A DNA stretch of 64,000 nt from Megaustenia siamemsis. Taxonomy: Eukaryota > Mollusca > Gastropoda > Stylommatophora > Ariophantidae. Location: contig JAVIAB010000159.1 of NCBI GenBank assembly GCA_032433765.1, positions 55,132,972 to 55,196,971 on the forward strand, written 5' to 3'. Of this stretch, positions 43,401 to 56,459 are shown one piece after another (the stretch's first letter is position 1; every line of letters begins with the position of its first letter). The notes under the pieces were generated by a model. That model did not search any database. It worked only from the letters and a program-made list of their open reading frames with translations, and was not told the origin of the DNA. The translations under genes were made by a program, and so were the position numbers.

Positions 43401-44099
43401 ATGCCGTTTTTTTTAACATCCAGAAAATTGTAACACGAAATAGCCTCAACGCCGACTTTATGTTCAAACTTCATCCACGATGTCACACACTGGTTGCATA
43501 TGGCTAGAGTTAAAGATGTTCTTCATAACCATATGTTTTATAGTCCAAAAGAAGTGTGTCTTTAAGATGAACAATTTGTTTTTCCCATTTTACATTGGTT
43601 ACCATAGCAAATAGTTTTATATCTGTATCTTGTTGTTGTAAAATGTGCGGTACCATTCTCCTTTCCTCAAACGACAACCCGAACCCATCAATAAATACAA
43701 CAGCCAATCGGGTGACGTTCTTCCTGGCTCCGCCCATCTCAGAAAACAAACGTAGAATAAATTTGACTTTCAATTCAATCGTTTCATTGATGCTCTCATA
43801 GTTTTGTACTGTGGAAACGTGAGAATTAAGTTCTTTGATTGCCCATACATATTCTTCACTAAAACGCCATGAGCTTACGTTAAAGTTTGGATTGTCCACA
43901 GAGTACCAGTCGTAGACTCCAGCAAAGAGAACTCGTGGATTTGTCGTGTTGTAAGGGAAGCTAAAGAGATGACGAACAAAATAATCACAAAACCATATTC
44001 ATTTCCGTGATAGGTTCCAGAAAACAGACACAACAGGTCCATCTTATGTGTGGAGCAGTCGTCTAACGGGAAGTTTTGAAACCTTTTACATGAAATCAC
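40410..44099 (-). pseudogene. GRL101-type receptor pseudogene (VWA + lectin-like + LDLa + LRR + 7TM)
   Basis: A paralogue of the gene at 60774-64000 with at least six frame changes. Segments in order: 44099-43875 N-terminal piece; 43899-43510 a von Willebrand A-like half domain (LAVVFIDGFGLSFEERRM, IKLFAMVTN); 43467-42994 a C-type lectin-like region (WLPVN... then in the next frame KPSGGYSKECVVWQFDW); 43141-42494 and 42395-41796 LDL-receptor A modules (CHGIYCCDGSCL, CPSTYCIPQHYVLD, CHPDLVCNGHPDCPHKDDEVDC with an initial L); 41904-41218 leucine-rich repeats (LETLDLSHTSL, LKHLDLSFTF); 41161-40410 a rhodopsin-like seven-helix part with LINLDRCLTMKF in the DRY position and NPFMYIIPV at the end. 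Frame breaks lie near 43880, 43100, 42450, 41850, 41200 and 40700, so no receptor is made. Confidence 0.88.
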
Positions 44100-44585
44100 T
44101 GGAAAAAAAACATGAATTAATTAACATATATTATTTACAATTTTATAATGACATTTATATATCACAATGTGTTAACATTAACACTGTTTGTTGATGCAGT
44201 TGCCAGTTAGTCCATCCGGCTTTATAAGATAAACATAAAGAGACCACCAAGAAGAAATGATCTTTGTAAATTATTCAACTGAGGGTGCTATCGCTATTCA
44301 ATGGAAACTATATTTTCAGGCAAACATAGAAGGAGAGAACTGAAAACATGAGGCCACATAGAATGAACAATTCTCAACAGTTGAAAGGGTTAAATAATGA
44401 AAATAGAGATTAGAACAGAGAGCATTAAACAAAACATAAAACAATCAGTTATCCACGATTCGTATCCTACACGAGTAATTATATATAACACAAAGCAGCC
44501 TTCCGGCTTTTACTGTTTTTGTTTGACATAAAAGTGACATCTGCGAGTAGACAGATAGAATCATCACATAAGTGTATGAAACTAC
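44100..44585. other. No gene recognised
   Basis: AT-rich upstream sequence of the receptor pseudogene. Confidence 0.4.
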
Positions 44586-44589
44586 CATC

Positions 44590-44790
44590 ATTACCAGCAT
44601 CGATTGCTCATGCGGCATCGAAGGTTAGTTACCATCCAGCTCAATTCCGCACTGTCTCTTGCTTTGATTCTGTAGGTTGTCATAGATTGATTTATTCATC
44701 TTTTGAACTTACTCGTCCATGTTAGTCTCTGACTCTTTTACCTTGTATTTCCCCTTCCAAGATGACTTTTTGAAGTATATGAATAAAATT
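44590..44790 (-). mobile_element. LINE fragment, family 2
   Basis: Decayed copy of the 37005-37250 tail. Confidence 0.6.
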
Positions 44791-44960
44791 CTTAAATAGG
44801 TACCGGATTATTTTCTGTGAAAGTAAAGCGGCACAGGCTTAATACCTACCACATTAGGCCAAAAATAATTTACCAAAGGTATGTAAACATTATGGTCACT
44901 AACACCATATTCCCTATACGTCACTTGGTGTGACGGGTGCTCTTTACTTTTTTTTAAAAT
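44791..44960 (+). mobile_element. SINE-A, 5'-truncated copy
   Basis: Starts at the TTAAATAGGTACCGGATTA region and ends GGTGTGACGGGTGCTCTTTA; the tRNA head is missing. Confidence 0.8.
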
Positions 44961-45204
44961 GTAACTTCAGTACAAGGTGCTTAGATAAAGTGTTTTATAC
45001 GGAACCGTCTTCGACACATTCACACACTGTCACTATATGGTCTTGAGTACATTCAACACTTTTTATGATACTGCGTTTATGAGACTAGCCAGACCAAGAG
45101 ACTTGAAAGTATGTTAGTTACAATTTGGAAGGAGCTCAACACTTTTAAAATGCATGCCTAATTTCTTGTGTGTGTGTGGAAATGTCCAGCATTAGATTTA
45201 TGTG

Positions 45205-45770
45205 TGTTATTTATCTCAGTGCAAAATAAAGACAAGTGGAACACTATTAAAACAGTTAAATATATTTAAATATTTGGGAAATTTGTTAACCTCGGAGGGA
45301 AGATCTACATTAGAGATGGGCTCAGGCAAAAGCAGCTTTCCAAAAAAAATGAGAAAGATACTATGTAATCCATTTTTTGACAATAGAAACAAGAAAAAGA
45401 TTTCTTAAATGTTATGTAGAGCCAGTCTTAACATATGAATGTGAATCATGTACAATAGGACACCAGACAAGAAAATCAATGGAGTCTGTAGAAATGTGGT
45501 TTTACAGAAGAATGTTGAGAATACCAAGGATAGCTAAGAAGAGTAATGAAAACGTTCTGAAAGAGGCCAAAACAAAAACATAGCTAATTTCCAATATTAG
45601 GAAGAAACAAGCATCATTTTTTGGCCATGGAATGCGAAGAGAACAGCTGGAATATATTGTAACAATTGGGAAAATTGAGGGACGAAGAGATAGAGGGAAG
45701 CAAAGAGAAAAGATACCAGACAGCTTAAGAGAATGGCTTTGCAGATTGTCATACACTTTTCAGATAATTT
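45205..45770 (+). mobile_element. LINE C-terminal fragment, family 3
   Basis: Reads MTIETRKRFLKCYVEPVLTY, ESCTIGHQTRKSMESVEM, FYRRMLRIPRIAKKSNENV and [18 protein letters not shown]; broken by small indels. Confidence 0.75.
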
Positions 45771-45814
45771 AAATACGCATTCTGTTTACAATATACAATA
45801 TGTAATTCTCATCA

Positions 45815-46315
45815 TCATCATCATCATCAAGTACCGGGCCTGTTGGCGTAGGTGATCATGTCTCTCCACAACTTTCGATATCGACACTTATTTATCATTT
45901 ATGTTGTTGACCTTCTGCCAAGCCATTCTCTTAAGCTGTCTGGTATATTTTCTCTTTGCTTCTTTCTATCTCTTCGTCGCTCAATTTTCCCAGTTGTCGC
46001 AATTTATTCCAGTTGTTCTCTTCTCAGTACATGGCCAAAAATGATGATTGTTTCTTCCTAATATTGATAATGAGCTCTCTATTTGCTTTGGAAACTTTCA
46101 GAACGTTTTCATTACTCCTTTTAGCTGTCCATGATATTCTCAACATTCTTCTGTAAAGCAACATTTCTACAGACTACAGTGATTTTCTTGTCTGTTGTCC
46201 TATTGTCCATGACTCACATCCATATGTTAAGAATGACTCTACATAACATTTAAGAATTCTTGGTCTTGTTTCTATTGTCAAAAATGGATTGTATAATATC
46301 TTCCTCATTTTTTAA
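45815..46315 (-). mobile_element. LINE tail fragment, family 3
   Basis: Opposite-strand copy of nearly the same segment, 45 bp from the previous one, giving an inverted pair around 45780-45815. Confidence 0.7.
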
Positions 46316-46317
46316 AA

Positions 46318-46425
<108 letters not shown>

Positions 46426-46790
46426 CTGGCCCTAAATGTAAGAACAATAGGAAAGAAAGACCTCTACTGAGATTAAATGTGTTAGACGAATGACAGGAAA
46501 CAGTCTGAGAAATAAGATCAGAAATGAAGAATTGTGAAAAATGTTAGAAATAACCCCCGCCACAGAATATATACAGACAACAAAATAAAATGGATTGGCT
46601 ATGTGACAAGGCAGATTGATCAATAGCAAATCAACGAGCCTTCAATAAACGTTGAGATTCCACCAGACCCAAAGGCCGGCCACTTAAACGATGGATCAAC
46701 GGAAACATAGACATTAAACAAGAAAACAGAACATAACATTGAAGCCTTTAAAGTCTCGATTTATAGAAGAATATGAACAATTTAGTGGAC
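46426..46790 (+). mobile_element. LINE C-terminal fragment, family 4
   Basis: Segments SLRNKIRNEEL and TTKQNGLAM-type decay of KQQIKWFGHV; parallels 15240-15600. Confidence 0.6.
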
Positions 46791-46849
46791 ATAAATAAAA
46801 TAAAGTACGTCTTAAAACAAATAAAAATGAAAAGAGAATTATTATCAAG

Positions 46850-47800
46850 TATCATGCCTACTGGCGTAGGTGATCATGTCTCGCGACAACTTTCGAATTC
46901 GATAGCTCTTTAACATTTCAATTGTTGGTCATCTGCCAAAGCCACTCTCTTAAGCTGTATGGTATCTTTTCTCATTGCTTCCCTCTATCTCTTCGTCCCT
47001 CAATTTTTGCAGTTGTTACAGTATATTCCAGCTGTTCCTTTCTCATAACATGTCCACAAAAGTTATTGTTTTGTTATAATTTGAATATTAACTCTATATT
47101 TGCTTTGGTCTCATTCAGAAAGTTTTCATTGCTCTTCTAAGATGTTCATTGTATTCTCAATATTCTTCTATATAACCACATTTCTACAGCCTCCAGTTAT
47201 TTTTCTGTCTGTTGTCATATTGTCCATTATTCACATTCGTATGATAATACTGGTACTACATAACATTTAAGAAATATTTTTCTTGTTTCAATTGTAAAAA
47301 ATGGATTGAACAGTATCTTCCTCATTTTTTTTGGAAAGCTGCTTTTGCCTGAGTTAATATGCATCTTATTTCTGTTGTACATTTACCATCTGAGGTTAAC
47401 ATTTTCCCCAGTATTTAAATTCATTTACCTGTTTTAATATTGTTTCACTTCTCTTTATTGTGCAATGCGTTGAAGTCATTTTCATTATTGCTACCATTAC
47501 TTCTCTTTGTTACAATTACCTCTGTCTTTTGCCATTAGGCTGAGTCCCTTATTTTTGCTTTCTTCTCTATAATGCCTAACATTTCCTGTAACTCATTTTC
47601 ACATTTACAGATTTCTACTGTATCATCAGCATATCTTATGTTATTTATATCATGACCTACGATTGTTATTCCAGGCATGTCCCATATAGATCTTAAAATA
47701 GTCGCACTATAAATATGAAACAAACCTGGTGACAGCACACAACCTTGCCTAATACCCTGTTTTATTTGTTGAAACATCCCAACTGATTTCCAGATATTAT
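46850..47800 (-). mobile_element. LINE reverse transcriptase fragment, family 3
   Basis: Minus strand includes QIKQGIRQGCVLSPGLF, NNIRYADDTVEICK and ELQEMLGIIEKKAKI, then the usual tail; broken by stops. Confidence 0.8.
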
Positions 47801-48080
47801 GGCTGCTAGCAGAGAACTACTAATCACAATTCAAACAAGACAAATGCCTTTTTGGGGGCATGTTAAAAGACATAACAGCCTTATAAAAGTAAGCTTGGAA
47901 CAGAAAGTAGAAGGTAAAAGTGGCAAAGACAAACCAAGAATAATATGGACGAGTAACATCAAAATATGAACAGGTCAACATATGATAACCCGCACTATCA
48001 ATTAAAGAAAAGAAAGAGCGGAATGGCGCTCTATTGTTGTCAACCTTCGATGTGGAGACAGCACACAGTGATTTTGATGA
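47801..48080 (+). mobile_element. LINE C-terminal fragment, family 2
   Basis: Plus-strand copy of the tail that reads HVKRHNSLIKVSLEQKVEGK-like and ends with NLRCGDSTQ. Confidence 0.65.
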
Positions 48081-48199
48081 AGCGAAACAGCTAGTCATTA
48101 GGAAATACTTTGTTGAAATCGGCCAACTTCGAATTTGCAAATATTCCTCTTCAATAAACCCGTAAAGAGTAATGACTAATTTATATATATGTACACGTA

Positions 48200-48325
48200 T
48201 ATATATGTCGTATGAGGCACTAATGATCGATGGCTTGACAAGCTGTCATTGTAAAAAAGTATTGTTATGGAAACAGCGCCATATATTTTAGAGCATATCT
48301 CTGCATATGGCACGCATTTCTGATT
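48200..48325 (+). repeat. Unassigned interspersed repeat, copy 1
   Basis: Contains GCTTGACAAGCTGTCATTGT and AGTATTGTTATGGAAACAG, shared in inverted direction with 53640-53750. Confidence 0.6.
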
Positions 48326-48332
48326 TTGAGAT

Positions 48333-48334
48333 AT

Positions 48335-48398
<64 letters not shown>
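48333..48398. repeat. TA repeat
   Basis: About 65 bp of TA. Confidence 0.95.
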
Positions 48399-48399
<1 letters not shown>

Positions 48400-48401
<2 letters not shown>

Positions 48402-48671
48402 CTTATATACGTCTTATCAGACGGTATAGTGGAGGCCAATGTGTTTTTTTTTAGGTTTTGTTTTTGTCGAACAGCTTCTCTCGTGGCTACTCCTACCAAT
48501 GTTTGACGAATATACACGGTCACAGAATGAACAAGTCAGGCCCACTGATCCACAGGGTTTTCCATCCTTTTTCATAAGTCTTTTCTATTCTAAGTTTTGC
48601 CTCAGCACAGTCTCTTATGATGTTATACCATTCCTTATGCATGCTCTCCATGATGTGCGATCACTAGCTAT
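48400..48671 (-). mobile_element. LINE family 6 fragment, left of the transposon
   Basis: Matches 37612-37890 and stops at GCGATCACTAGCTA; the sequence resumes at 50777 with TTCCCAGTCATTCTCCCACA, so the LINE was split by the DNA transposon. Confidence 0.75.
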
Positions 48672-50776
48672 AGCTTGTTTCATAACTCGTGCCCAACTTT
48701 TAAAATCGATAGCTTTTTAACCGCTTGTTGTAAGTTGTTCAAAATTTGCATGTAAGGTTATAATGATTAGAACCCAACAGGGAATTAATTTCATTAAAAA
48801 AAACATTTGGTTATTATTGTTGCTTATTTGATTTATATAAATTTATAACGACCCATTGATGTAGTCAAAACTTAATGTTTACAGTATTTTAAGTTAAAAA
48901 TAGCAAGTAAAAATCCATACACGGTAAAATTGACCTGTTTGCACGCTTTCTCCGTGGTTTTTTGACACAATTAGACACTTGTAAAAAACACGAAAAATGG
49001 TGTGTTCCATTTCCGTTCATTCATAGGTGCAGACGTGGAACGATAACATTTATCATGAGTCTTAAAATGAAATTCTGCAGTTTACAAAATATCGCAATAA
49101 AAATGTATGACTATTTTTGCAAAGAGGCTAAACGAGGAAGATTATTTCATTCTTTAGAAAACCCTGAGAATAGGGCAAGACACATTTTGGATTTATCTAA
49201 ACGGTCATTTAATCGCTGGATTCAAGCACGTGACCGTCAATGTTCAAAATATACAAAATCACAAGGAAGAGTAAAAATGTTGGATAATTTCGACAGTGAA
49301 CTTATTAGAAGTTGACAAAATGTTGGGTATGAATGAAACTGTTACAATAAGAAAATTAAAAGTATCGCTGAAAAAGAACAACAGTATTGAAATATCAAAG
49401 TCTACATTATGGAGGAATGTGAGAGCTGCAGGCTTTACATTCAGAAAGTATTCCAATGGACGAAACATCATCTGTGAGAAGCCACATATAGTAGTCATGA
49501 GAAGCAAGTACTTACGTGAAGTAAAATAGGTGCGCAAGCAAGGTTATGATATTGTGTACTTGGATGAAACATGGATCAATGCTCACCACACTAACTAAAG
49601 GGAATGGCAGTCATCAGATGGAAAGATTAAGAGATTAATACCTAGCAGCAAAGGACAGCGCTTGATAATTGCTCATGCAGGTAGTCGACAACATGGACTA
49701 ATACAGAATGCAGAGCTCATTTTTCTTTCAAAATCCATAGACAATCGGGATTATCACTATGAGATGAATGGTCATATATTTAGACATTGGATTGAAAATT
49801 ATGTTCTCCCATCACTAGATCGACCATCTTGCCTAATAATGGACAATGCAGCGTACCACAACATTGTTGCACTTGAAGATAAAGACCAGACGTCACCCAG
49901 TACAAAAGATGCTATTAAGATATGGCTCACAAAGGAGCACATACAATTTAATAACATGTACTTAAAACCTGAATTACTATCTCTAGTAAAGCAAAAACAA
50001 AGGACACAGATTTTTCAAATAGATAAGATTATCCAAGAGCACGGTCATATAAGTTTGAGGCTGCCACCTTACCATGCTCATTTAAATCCAATAGAACTAA
50101 TGTGGGCAAAATTAAAAGGACAAGTGGCAGATGAAAATACAACATTCAAAATATGCGATGTAAAGACTCTTGCTAATCTCGCTTTATTAAATATAGACAA
50201 AGATTATTGGGCTAAATGTGAAGACCACGTCTTAAAACAGGAAGAGGAATATTGGAAAAATGTTGGTTTGTGGAATGTTCAACCCCAAACAGTTATTAAT
50301 CTTTTAGACTCGTCTGATTCAGAATGAAAGTATATAGCCCCCACAATGTTGGCCCCTATATTACCTTAAATTAGTTCAACAAACGGTCCTTATCAGGACC
50401 ACACAACTATGAAAATTGGACATACAGGTATACCTTGATATTATCGTCCGTCCTCGAACTGAGAAGACAATAATTCTCGTGGTGTTTTGTATTATTAGGT
50501 TATTTCCCCATTACGGCCACGCCTTTACGTAGTGAAAATTAATCATAGACCAGCAACTACGGTAATTTCTATTATTTAGGGGTTCACAATTTACAATTTT
50601 GACAAACATCAAAGAAATTCACCGCTTTAAGAAAACTGCAGCTGCAAGATATTTGTTAAATATACATTTAAAGGGTCTTTTGCATTCTAATAACATTTGG
50701 AAAATTTCAACAGTTTTTAACAAACGGTTACTGAGTAATAGCGTTTTGAAGTTGGGCACGTGATTTGAAACGAGCT
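48672..50776 (+). mobile_element. Tc1/mariner-related DNA transposon, long D-E spacing
   Basis: About 2.1 kb. Imperfect terminal inverted repeats: left AGCTTGTTTCATAACTCGTG, right end the complement of AGCTCGTTTCAAATCACGTG, both followed by CCCAACTT and looser similarity to about 80 bp. It sits in a LINE family 6 copy whose halves flank it. The expected TA duplication is not clear on the right. It holds the transposase pseudogene at 49055-50327. Confidence 0.8.
49055..50327 (+). pseudogene. IS630/Tc1/mariner-type transposase, broken, DD83E spacing
   Basis: About 420 codons. N-terminal helix-turn-helix region (LDLSKRSFNRWIQA near 49185-49225), then the catalytic core: first Asp in YLDETWINAH (about 49560), second Asp in LIMDNAAYHN (about 49840), Glu in HLNPIELMWAKLKG (about 50090). 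I count 83 residues between the second Asp and the Glu, far from DD34-41 of usual Tc1/mariner families and next to the DD82E families reported in this superfamily. A frame change near 49300, a TAG at 49527 and a TAA near 49597 kill it. Confidence 0.85.
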
Positions 50777-50850
50777 GTCATTGTTCCCAGTCATTCTCCC
50801 ACATGGAGAAGTCATTCAGAGAAGATTTACAGATATCTCTATATCGTAAT
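50777..50850 (-). mobile_element. LINE family 6 fragment, right of the transposon
   Basis: Continues the LINE interrupted at 48671 (TCATTCTCCCACATGGAGAA, GATATCTCTATATCG). Confidence 0.7.
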
Positions 50851-51500
50851 GTAATGAGTAATTACTAACAATGATGTTTATGTGTATATTTGTTATTCTT
50901 CTCTTCATTTTGTACAATGAATCTGCCGTTATACTTTAAACATCGTGTTCTTGCTATCTATTAAGCAATGTTGCGTATATGCATTGAATTCTTAAACCGT
51001 TTACTTAGCATGTCTCTCCTTTAGCATAAATTATGTCATTCCGGTCCAACGCGTATCTTCTCCACAGCAAACACGGCAATAATCATATCCTCTAGTTTAT
51101 TTCATCTTACATCTGGTTGCCCTAACACACAAGTGACTCATCTTTGTCACAATTTACCTCTTTTGAGACTACAACCAGCGCAATCTCATCTAACCCACAC
51201 ATATGATATCTTCCAAACAATGCCAAACTATTGTCATGATCTCTATCGTCAAATTGTTATATGTAAAAAAAAACCGACTTCTGTTTGTGTAAAGGACCTA
51301 GTTTAGGGACATACATTATTTAAGTTCGAGTAGAGTAACGTCCCATTGACGTAATATTAAACCTTATTCGGTAGTTATCTAATCTGTTGTTAGAATGTCA
51401 TTAATTGTAGACAAAATAGAAGCAACATGAGGGTAAGTTATATTAACTAATCTTAACTTTAACCCCAAATTAAAAATAATGCGTTGGAGATGAACATAGA
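50851..51500. other. No gene recognised
   Basis: AT-rich, no open frame or repeat of note. Confidence 0.4.
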
Positions 51501-51504
51501 GATA

Positions 51505-52510
51505 ATTTGCAGTATTTGAGAACAACTTGTATTGATTGAGAACAACTTGTAGTATTTGAGAACAACTTGTAGTATTTGAGAACAACTTGTAGTATTTGGA
51601 ACAACTTGTAGTATTGGAGAACTACTTGTAGTATTTGAGAACAACTTGTAGTATTTAGAACAAATATTAGTATTTGAGAACAACGTGTAGTATTTGATAA
51701 CAACTTGTAGTAATTTAAAACAACCTGTAGTATTTCAGAACAACCGGTAGTATTTGAGAACAACTTGTAGTATTTGAGAACTTGTAGTATTTGAGAACAA
51801 CTTGTAGTATTTGAGAACAACTGGTAGTATTTAGAACAACTATTAGTATTTCAGAACAACGTGTAGTATTTGATAACAATTTGTAGTATTGGAAAACAGC
51901 CTGTAGTATATGAGAACAATTTGTAGAATTTGAGAACAATTTGTAGTATTTGAGAATAACTTGTAGTATTTGAGAATAACTTCTAGTATTTGAGAACAAA
52001 TTGTAGTATTTGAGAACAACCTGTAGTATTTGAGAACAACTTGTAGTATTTGAGAATAACTTGTAGTATTTCAGAACACTTGTAGTATTTGAGAACAACT
52101 TGTAGTATTTGAGATTAACATGTAATATTTGAGAACAACCTGTAGTATTTGAGAACAACTTGTAGTATTTGAGAACAACTTGTAGTATTTGAGTACAACT
52201 TGTAGTATTTGAGAACAACTTGTAGTATTTGAGAACAACTTGTAGTATTTGAGTACAACTTGTAGTATTTGAGAACAACTTGTAGTATTTGATAACAACT
52301 TGTAGTATTTGAGAACAACTTGTAGTATTTCAGAACAACTTGTAGTATTTGAGAACAACTTGTAGTATTTGAGTACAACTTGTAGTATTTGAGAACAACT
52401 TGTAGTATTTGAGATTAACATGTAATATTGAGAACAACTTGTAGTATTTCAGAAGAACTTGTAGTATTTGAGAAGAACTTGTAGTATTTGAGAAGAACTT
52501 GAATGTAGAG
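51505..52510. repeat. 20-bp minisatellite, about 50 copies
   Basis: Units of AACTTGTAGTATTTGAGAAC, nearly perfect between 52080 and 52400, looser to the left. Minus-strand frames stay open through it (LQVVLKYYKLFSNTTSCSQI repeat); not a gene. Confidence 0.95.
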
Positions 52511-52637
52511 AATAGCCTGCAAAAGATTTCCTTCTAAAAGTAAGAAAACTATATAAAAAACAAGATTGTCGATCAACAGAGAAACTTGCTTGTAGTGCAC
52601 CTCCACGTTGTGGTAAGACAAAGACAAGCAAATATTT

Positions 52638-53582
<945 letters not shown>

Positions 53583-54230
53583 TTGTCCTTTCGAGCCGAA
53601 GACGGCACATAGGGTAGAACCACAATCTCAAAAACAAAACCCTTGCGTGCCAAAATGGCACATATTGCAGAGATCACTGCTTCTAAAATCTACGGCTCTG
53701 TTTCCATAACAATACTTTTTACAATGACAGCTTGTCAAGATATCGATCAATCTCCTTAGTCGCTTCTTACGGCATGTCTGAAAGGTCACAGTGCCACTAT
53801 CTTCTTCACCTCCCTCATAATGAGGCCCCGGGAACACACGGATAACACACGACATTTCTTTACGGTATGTTAAAACACACTCATCGTGTTCTTTATTTTT
53901 ATTTCCGGTCATGTTAGTGTTGGATGTAACTAAAGAGCGAATAGATTGGCAGGTTATGCGATCATATCTATGGGCATGCAACATATTGGGCAAGTTGTAT
54001 CAACTCTTTCAGTATGTTTCCCCGCACTGTGCGCCATACCGATTTCGGCAAGGTACATTTCGTCGCATAATGCGCCACGCTCAATTTTATTAGTGTGAAC
54101 ACCATCAAACCATATTCATTTTACATGTTTTGTATCATCCTGATATTGTTGAAATCTAATAACTTGTTCAATTATCTAAAAACGCATATATACTATGTTA
54201 GATGCTAAATATAAATTCTTCCTCTTCTTC
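53583..54230. other. Mostly unassigned, with inverted repeat copy 2
   Basis: 53640-53750 is the inverted copy of 48200-48325. The remaining sequence has a 121-codon minus-strand frame (53993-53628) with Cys-rich end and no recognised domain; probably part of the same repeat family. Confidence 0.45.
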
Positions 54231-54234
54231 TTTT

Positions 54235-54760
54235 CTCTTGTCACTGATACCTAAGAGGTGTCGTGGTTTATATCAATTGTTGTTCTTGTGCTGCTCGAAT
54301 TGTCTGAGTTAGTGATTTTCCTTTGTTGTTACATGTCTCTGTCACTGCATCTATCCATCTTCTTCTGGGTCTTCCTCTTGGTCTTTTTCCATGCATTCTC
54401 GAGAAGAACGCCCTTGGTGGTGATTGGTAAGGATTCATTCTGACCAGGTGGCCAAACCATTTAAGTTGTTGTTGTTCTATATATTCTTGGCAGGGTTTTG
54501 TTCCTACTATTTTTCTTATGGATTCATTTGGTATTCTATCTCTTCTTGTGTTGTTTGTAACTTTTCTCAAGCAACGCATCTCACATGTATTGATCTTTCT
54601 TAAATGTGATTTAGAAAGGGTCCATGTTTGACTTTCATAGCACAAAGTTGGTATGAAGATGCTATTTATCATTTGTTGTTTAGCTGGCATAGAAATGCTT
54701 GGATGTCTTAGCGATGGTGAAAGCTGGTATGTGACAGCATTTGCTTTTTGTATTCTCATA
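54235..54760 (-). mobile_element. LINE C-terminal fragment, family 7 (open frame of 163 codons)
   Basis: Minus-strand frame with [40 protein letters not shown] and KRPRGRPRRRWIDAVTETCN. This is the tail after the polymerase core. It is the best preserved LINE piece in the window; a second copy is at 26290-26535. Confidence 0.8.
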
Positions 54761-54896
54761 CAAAAATATAATTAGCTAAATATAATTAGTTAGGATACAT
54801 ATAAATATGTAGATTGATTCTTAAAAGGATGAAACATTTTGTCTCTGAAATCTCTTCCGTTGCGTCGGTAAAAAGCTTCCTTACGGAAAGAGTTAG

Positions 54897-55160
54897 GAGC
54901 CGCGATAGCTCAGTGGTTAGTGTACTGGACTACAAAGGACAAGGGGTAGGGTTCGATCCCAACGGACGGCTTCCGGGTTCACCCAGCCTTAAATGGGTAC
55001 CGGATTTTTTCTGGGAAAGTAAAGCGGCTCGGGCGTAATACCGACCACATTACCCTAAAAATCATGTGCCGAAGGTCTGTAAAATGTATGGTCACTAACA
55101 CCATATTCCCTATACACCGCCACTTGGCGTGACGGGGTACTTTACTTTTTTTTTACTATG
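54897..55160 (+). mobile_element. SINE-A, full-length copy
   Basis: A box TAGCTCAGTGG (54906-54916), B box GGTTCGATCCC near 54950, body and end as in the family; about 260 bp. Confidence 0.9.
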
Positions 55161-55784
55161 GAAAGAGTTAACATCATCACAAGTTTTTGCAGATCACTTT
55201 GAAGGTAGTCATAAACTATACTTTTTTTCTGGACTGTATGATCTGGGAGAGACGTTTTTATATTTGCAGAATAGATTTCTACTTTAGACGAACGAAAGGA
55301 ATAGACAACAAACACTGACATGGTATAGTAGGTCTCTGAGTGCTGATGAACGTTATAATGAAATGATCGAAGCACCTATGGATGTGATCGGAGTACATCG
55401 ATGATGATCTAAACACTAAAAGGCGTGACCATTAACAAAATAAGTAACATTAAACATTAATATCAAATAAGTGATAAACAGTAACAACAACAGACAGACA
55501 AGTATTTAATTTGGATAATCCTTTTTATTGTAAACTGTTACAAAGATTTGTTATACCAACATAGACAGATACGCAAACATTTACGAGATATTTAAAGAAG
55601 CAAAGGAGAGCTCAAAGGGAACAAAGTAAAATAAAAGATTAAAGACATCAATGTGAAGCCATACATAAGTGTACATTAATTGTTTATAAACTTCACGTTT
55701 TGTAAAAATAGATTTACATTTTAAAAAGAAAAATATCAGTAATCTTGTGATATGTGTATTCTATTAAATATATATATATATAAA
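55161..55784. other. AT-rich stretch, nothing recognised
   Basis: No coding signal. Confidence 0.4.
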
Positions 55785-56037
55785 AAAGTAAAGTACCCCC
55801 GTCACGCCAAGTGGCGTATAGGGAAATATGGTGTTAGTGACCCTATATTTTACAGACCTTCAGCACATGATTTTTGGGGTAATGTGGTCGGTATTACGCC
55901 CGTGCTGCTTTTACTTTCCCAGAAAAAATCCGGTACCCATTTAAGGCTGGGTGAACCCGGAGCCGTCGGTTGGGATCGAACCCTACCCCTTGTCCGTAGT
56001 AGTCCAGTTCACTAACCACTGAGCTATCGCGGCTCCT
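55785..56037 (-). mobile_element. SINE-A, full-length reverse copy
   Basis: From AGTAAAGTACCCCCGTCACG to the A box complement CCACTGAGCTATCGCGGCTC; together with 54897-55160 it forms a widely spaced inverted pair. Confidence 0.9.
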
Positions 56038-56066
56038 ACTAATTTTTAGGGAATTAGTAAAACCCA

Positions 56067-56144
56067 GGTGTCCTCGCCAGGATTACGAACCCCGGCTGTT
56101 GCCGTGGTAAGCCAACCGCCTATCGATTGCGCTAACCGGACACC
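56067..56144 (-). other. tRNA-like sequence beside SINE-A
   Basis: 78 nt on the minus strand. Ends pair as a 7-bp acceptor stem (GGTGTCC with GGACACC), a D-arm-like GGTTAGCGCAATCGATAGGC and a T-arm with loop TTCGTAA are present, but the anticodon stem pairs poorly (four pairs around an 11-base loop). It is either a decayed tRNA gene or the head of another SINE. Confidence 0.5.
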
Positions 56145-56164
56145 CAAATATATATATATGCTGG

Positions 56165-56240
56165 GAATATATATATCTGCGATCAAGACTCAATCATTGT
56201 AGGATTCCAGACACTCTCATGAAGTCAGCTGTCTGTTTAA
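56165..56240 (-). mobile_element. Short LINE family 1 fragment
   Basis: TGCGATCAAGACTCAATCAT and following bases parallel the start of 31325-31420. Confidence 0.45.
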
Positions 56241-56459
56241 GTGCTTCTATATATACTTTTTATTTTCAATGAACCGGTATAGTTAATGTTAACATAAGTA
56301 TCAGGTCGGGGCCGGCGCCTTAACTTTCTACATCAATTATTTAGTTCTCAGTTTGAGAGCTTGTCCTCATTGAAGCAATTGCATTATTGTTTTTTTTTTT
56401 TAAGTTTGAGCAATGCTTTGTTTACATTATGTGATGTTGGTTATATTGCGGTATATTCA

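Noticed and set aside
51379..52421. Minus-strand frames of up to 187 codons with a 20-residue repeat
   Set aside because: 20-bp tandem repeat read in three frames; no start context, no family.
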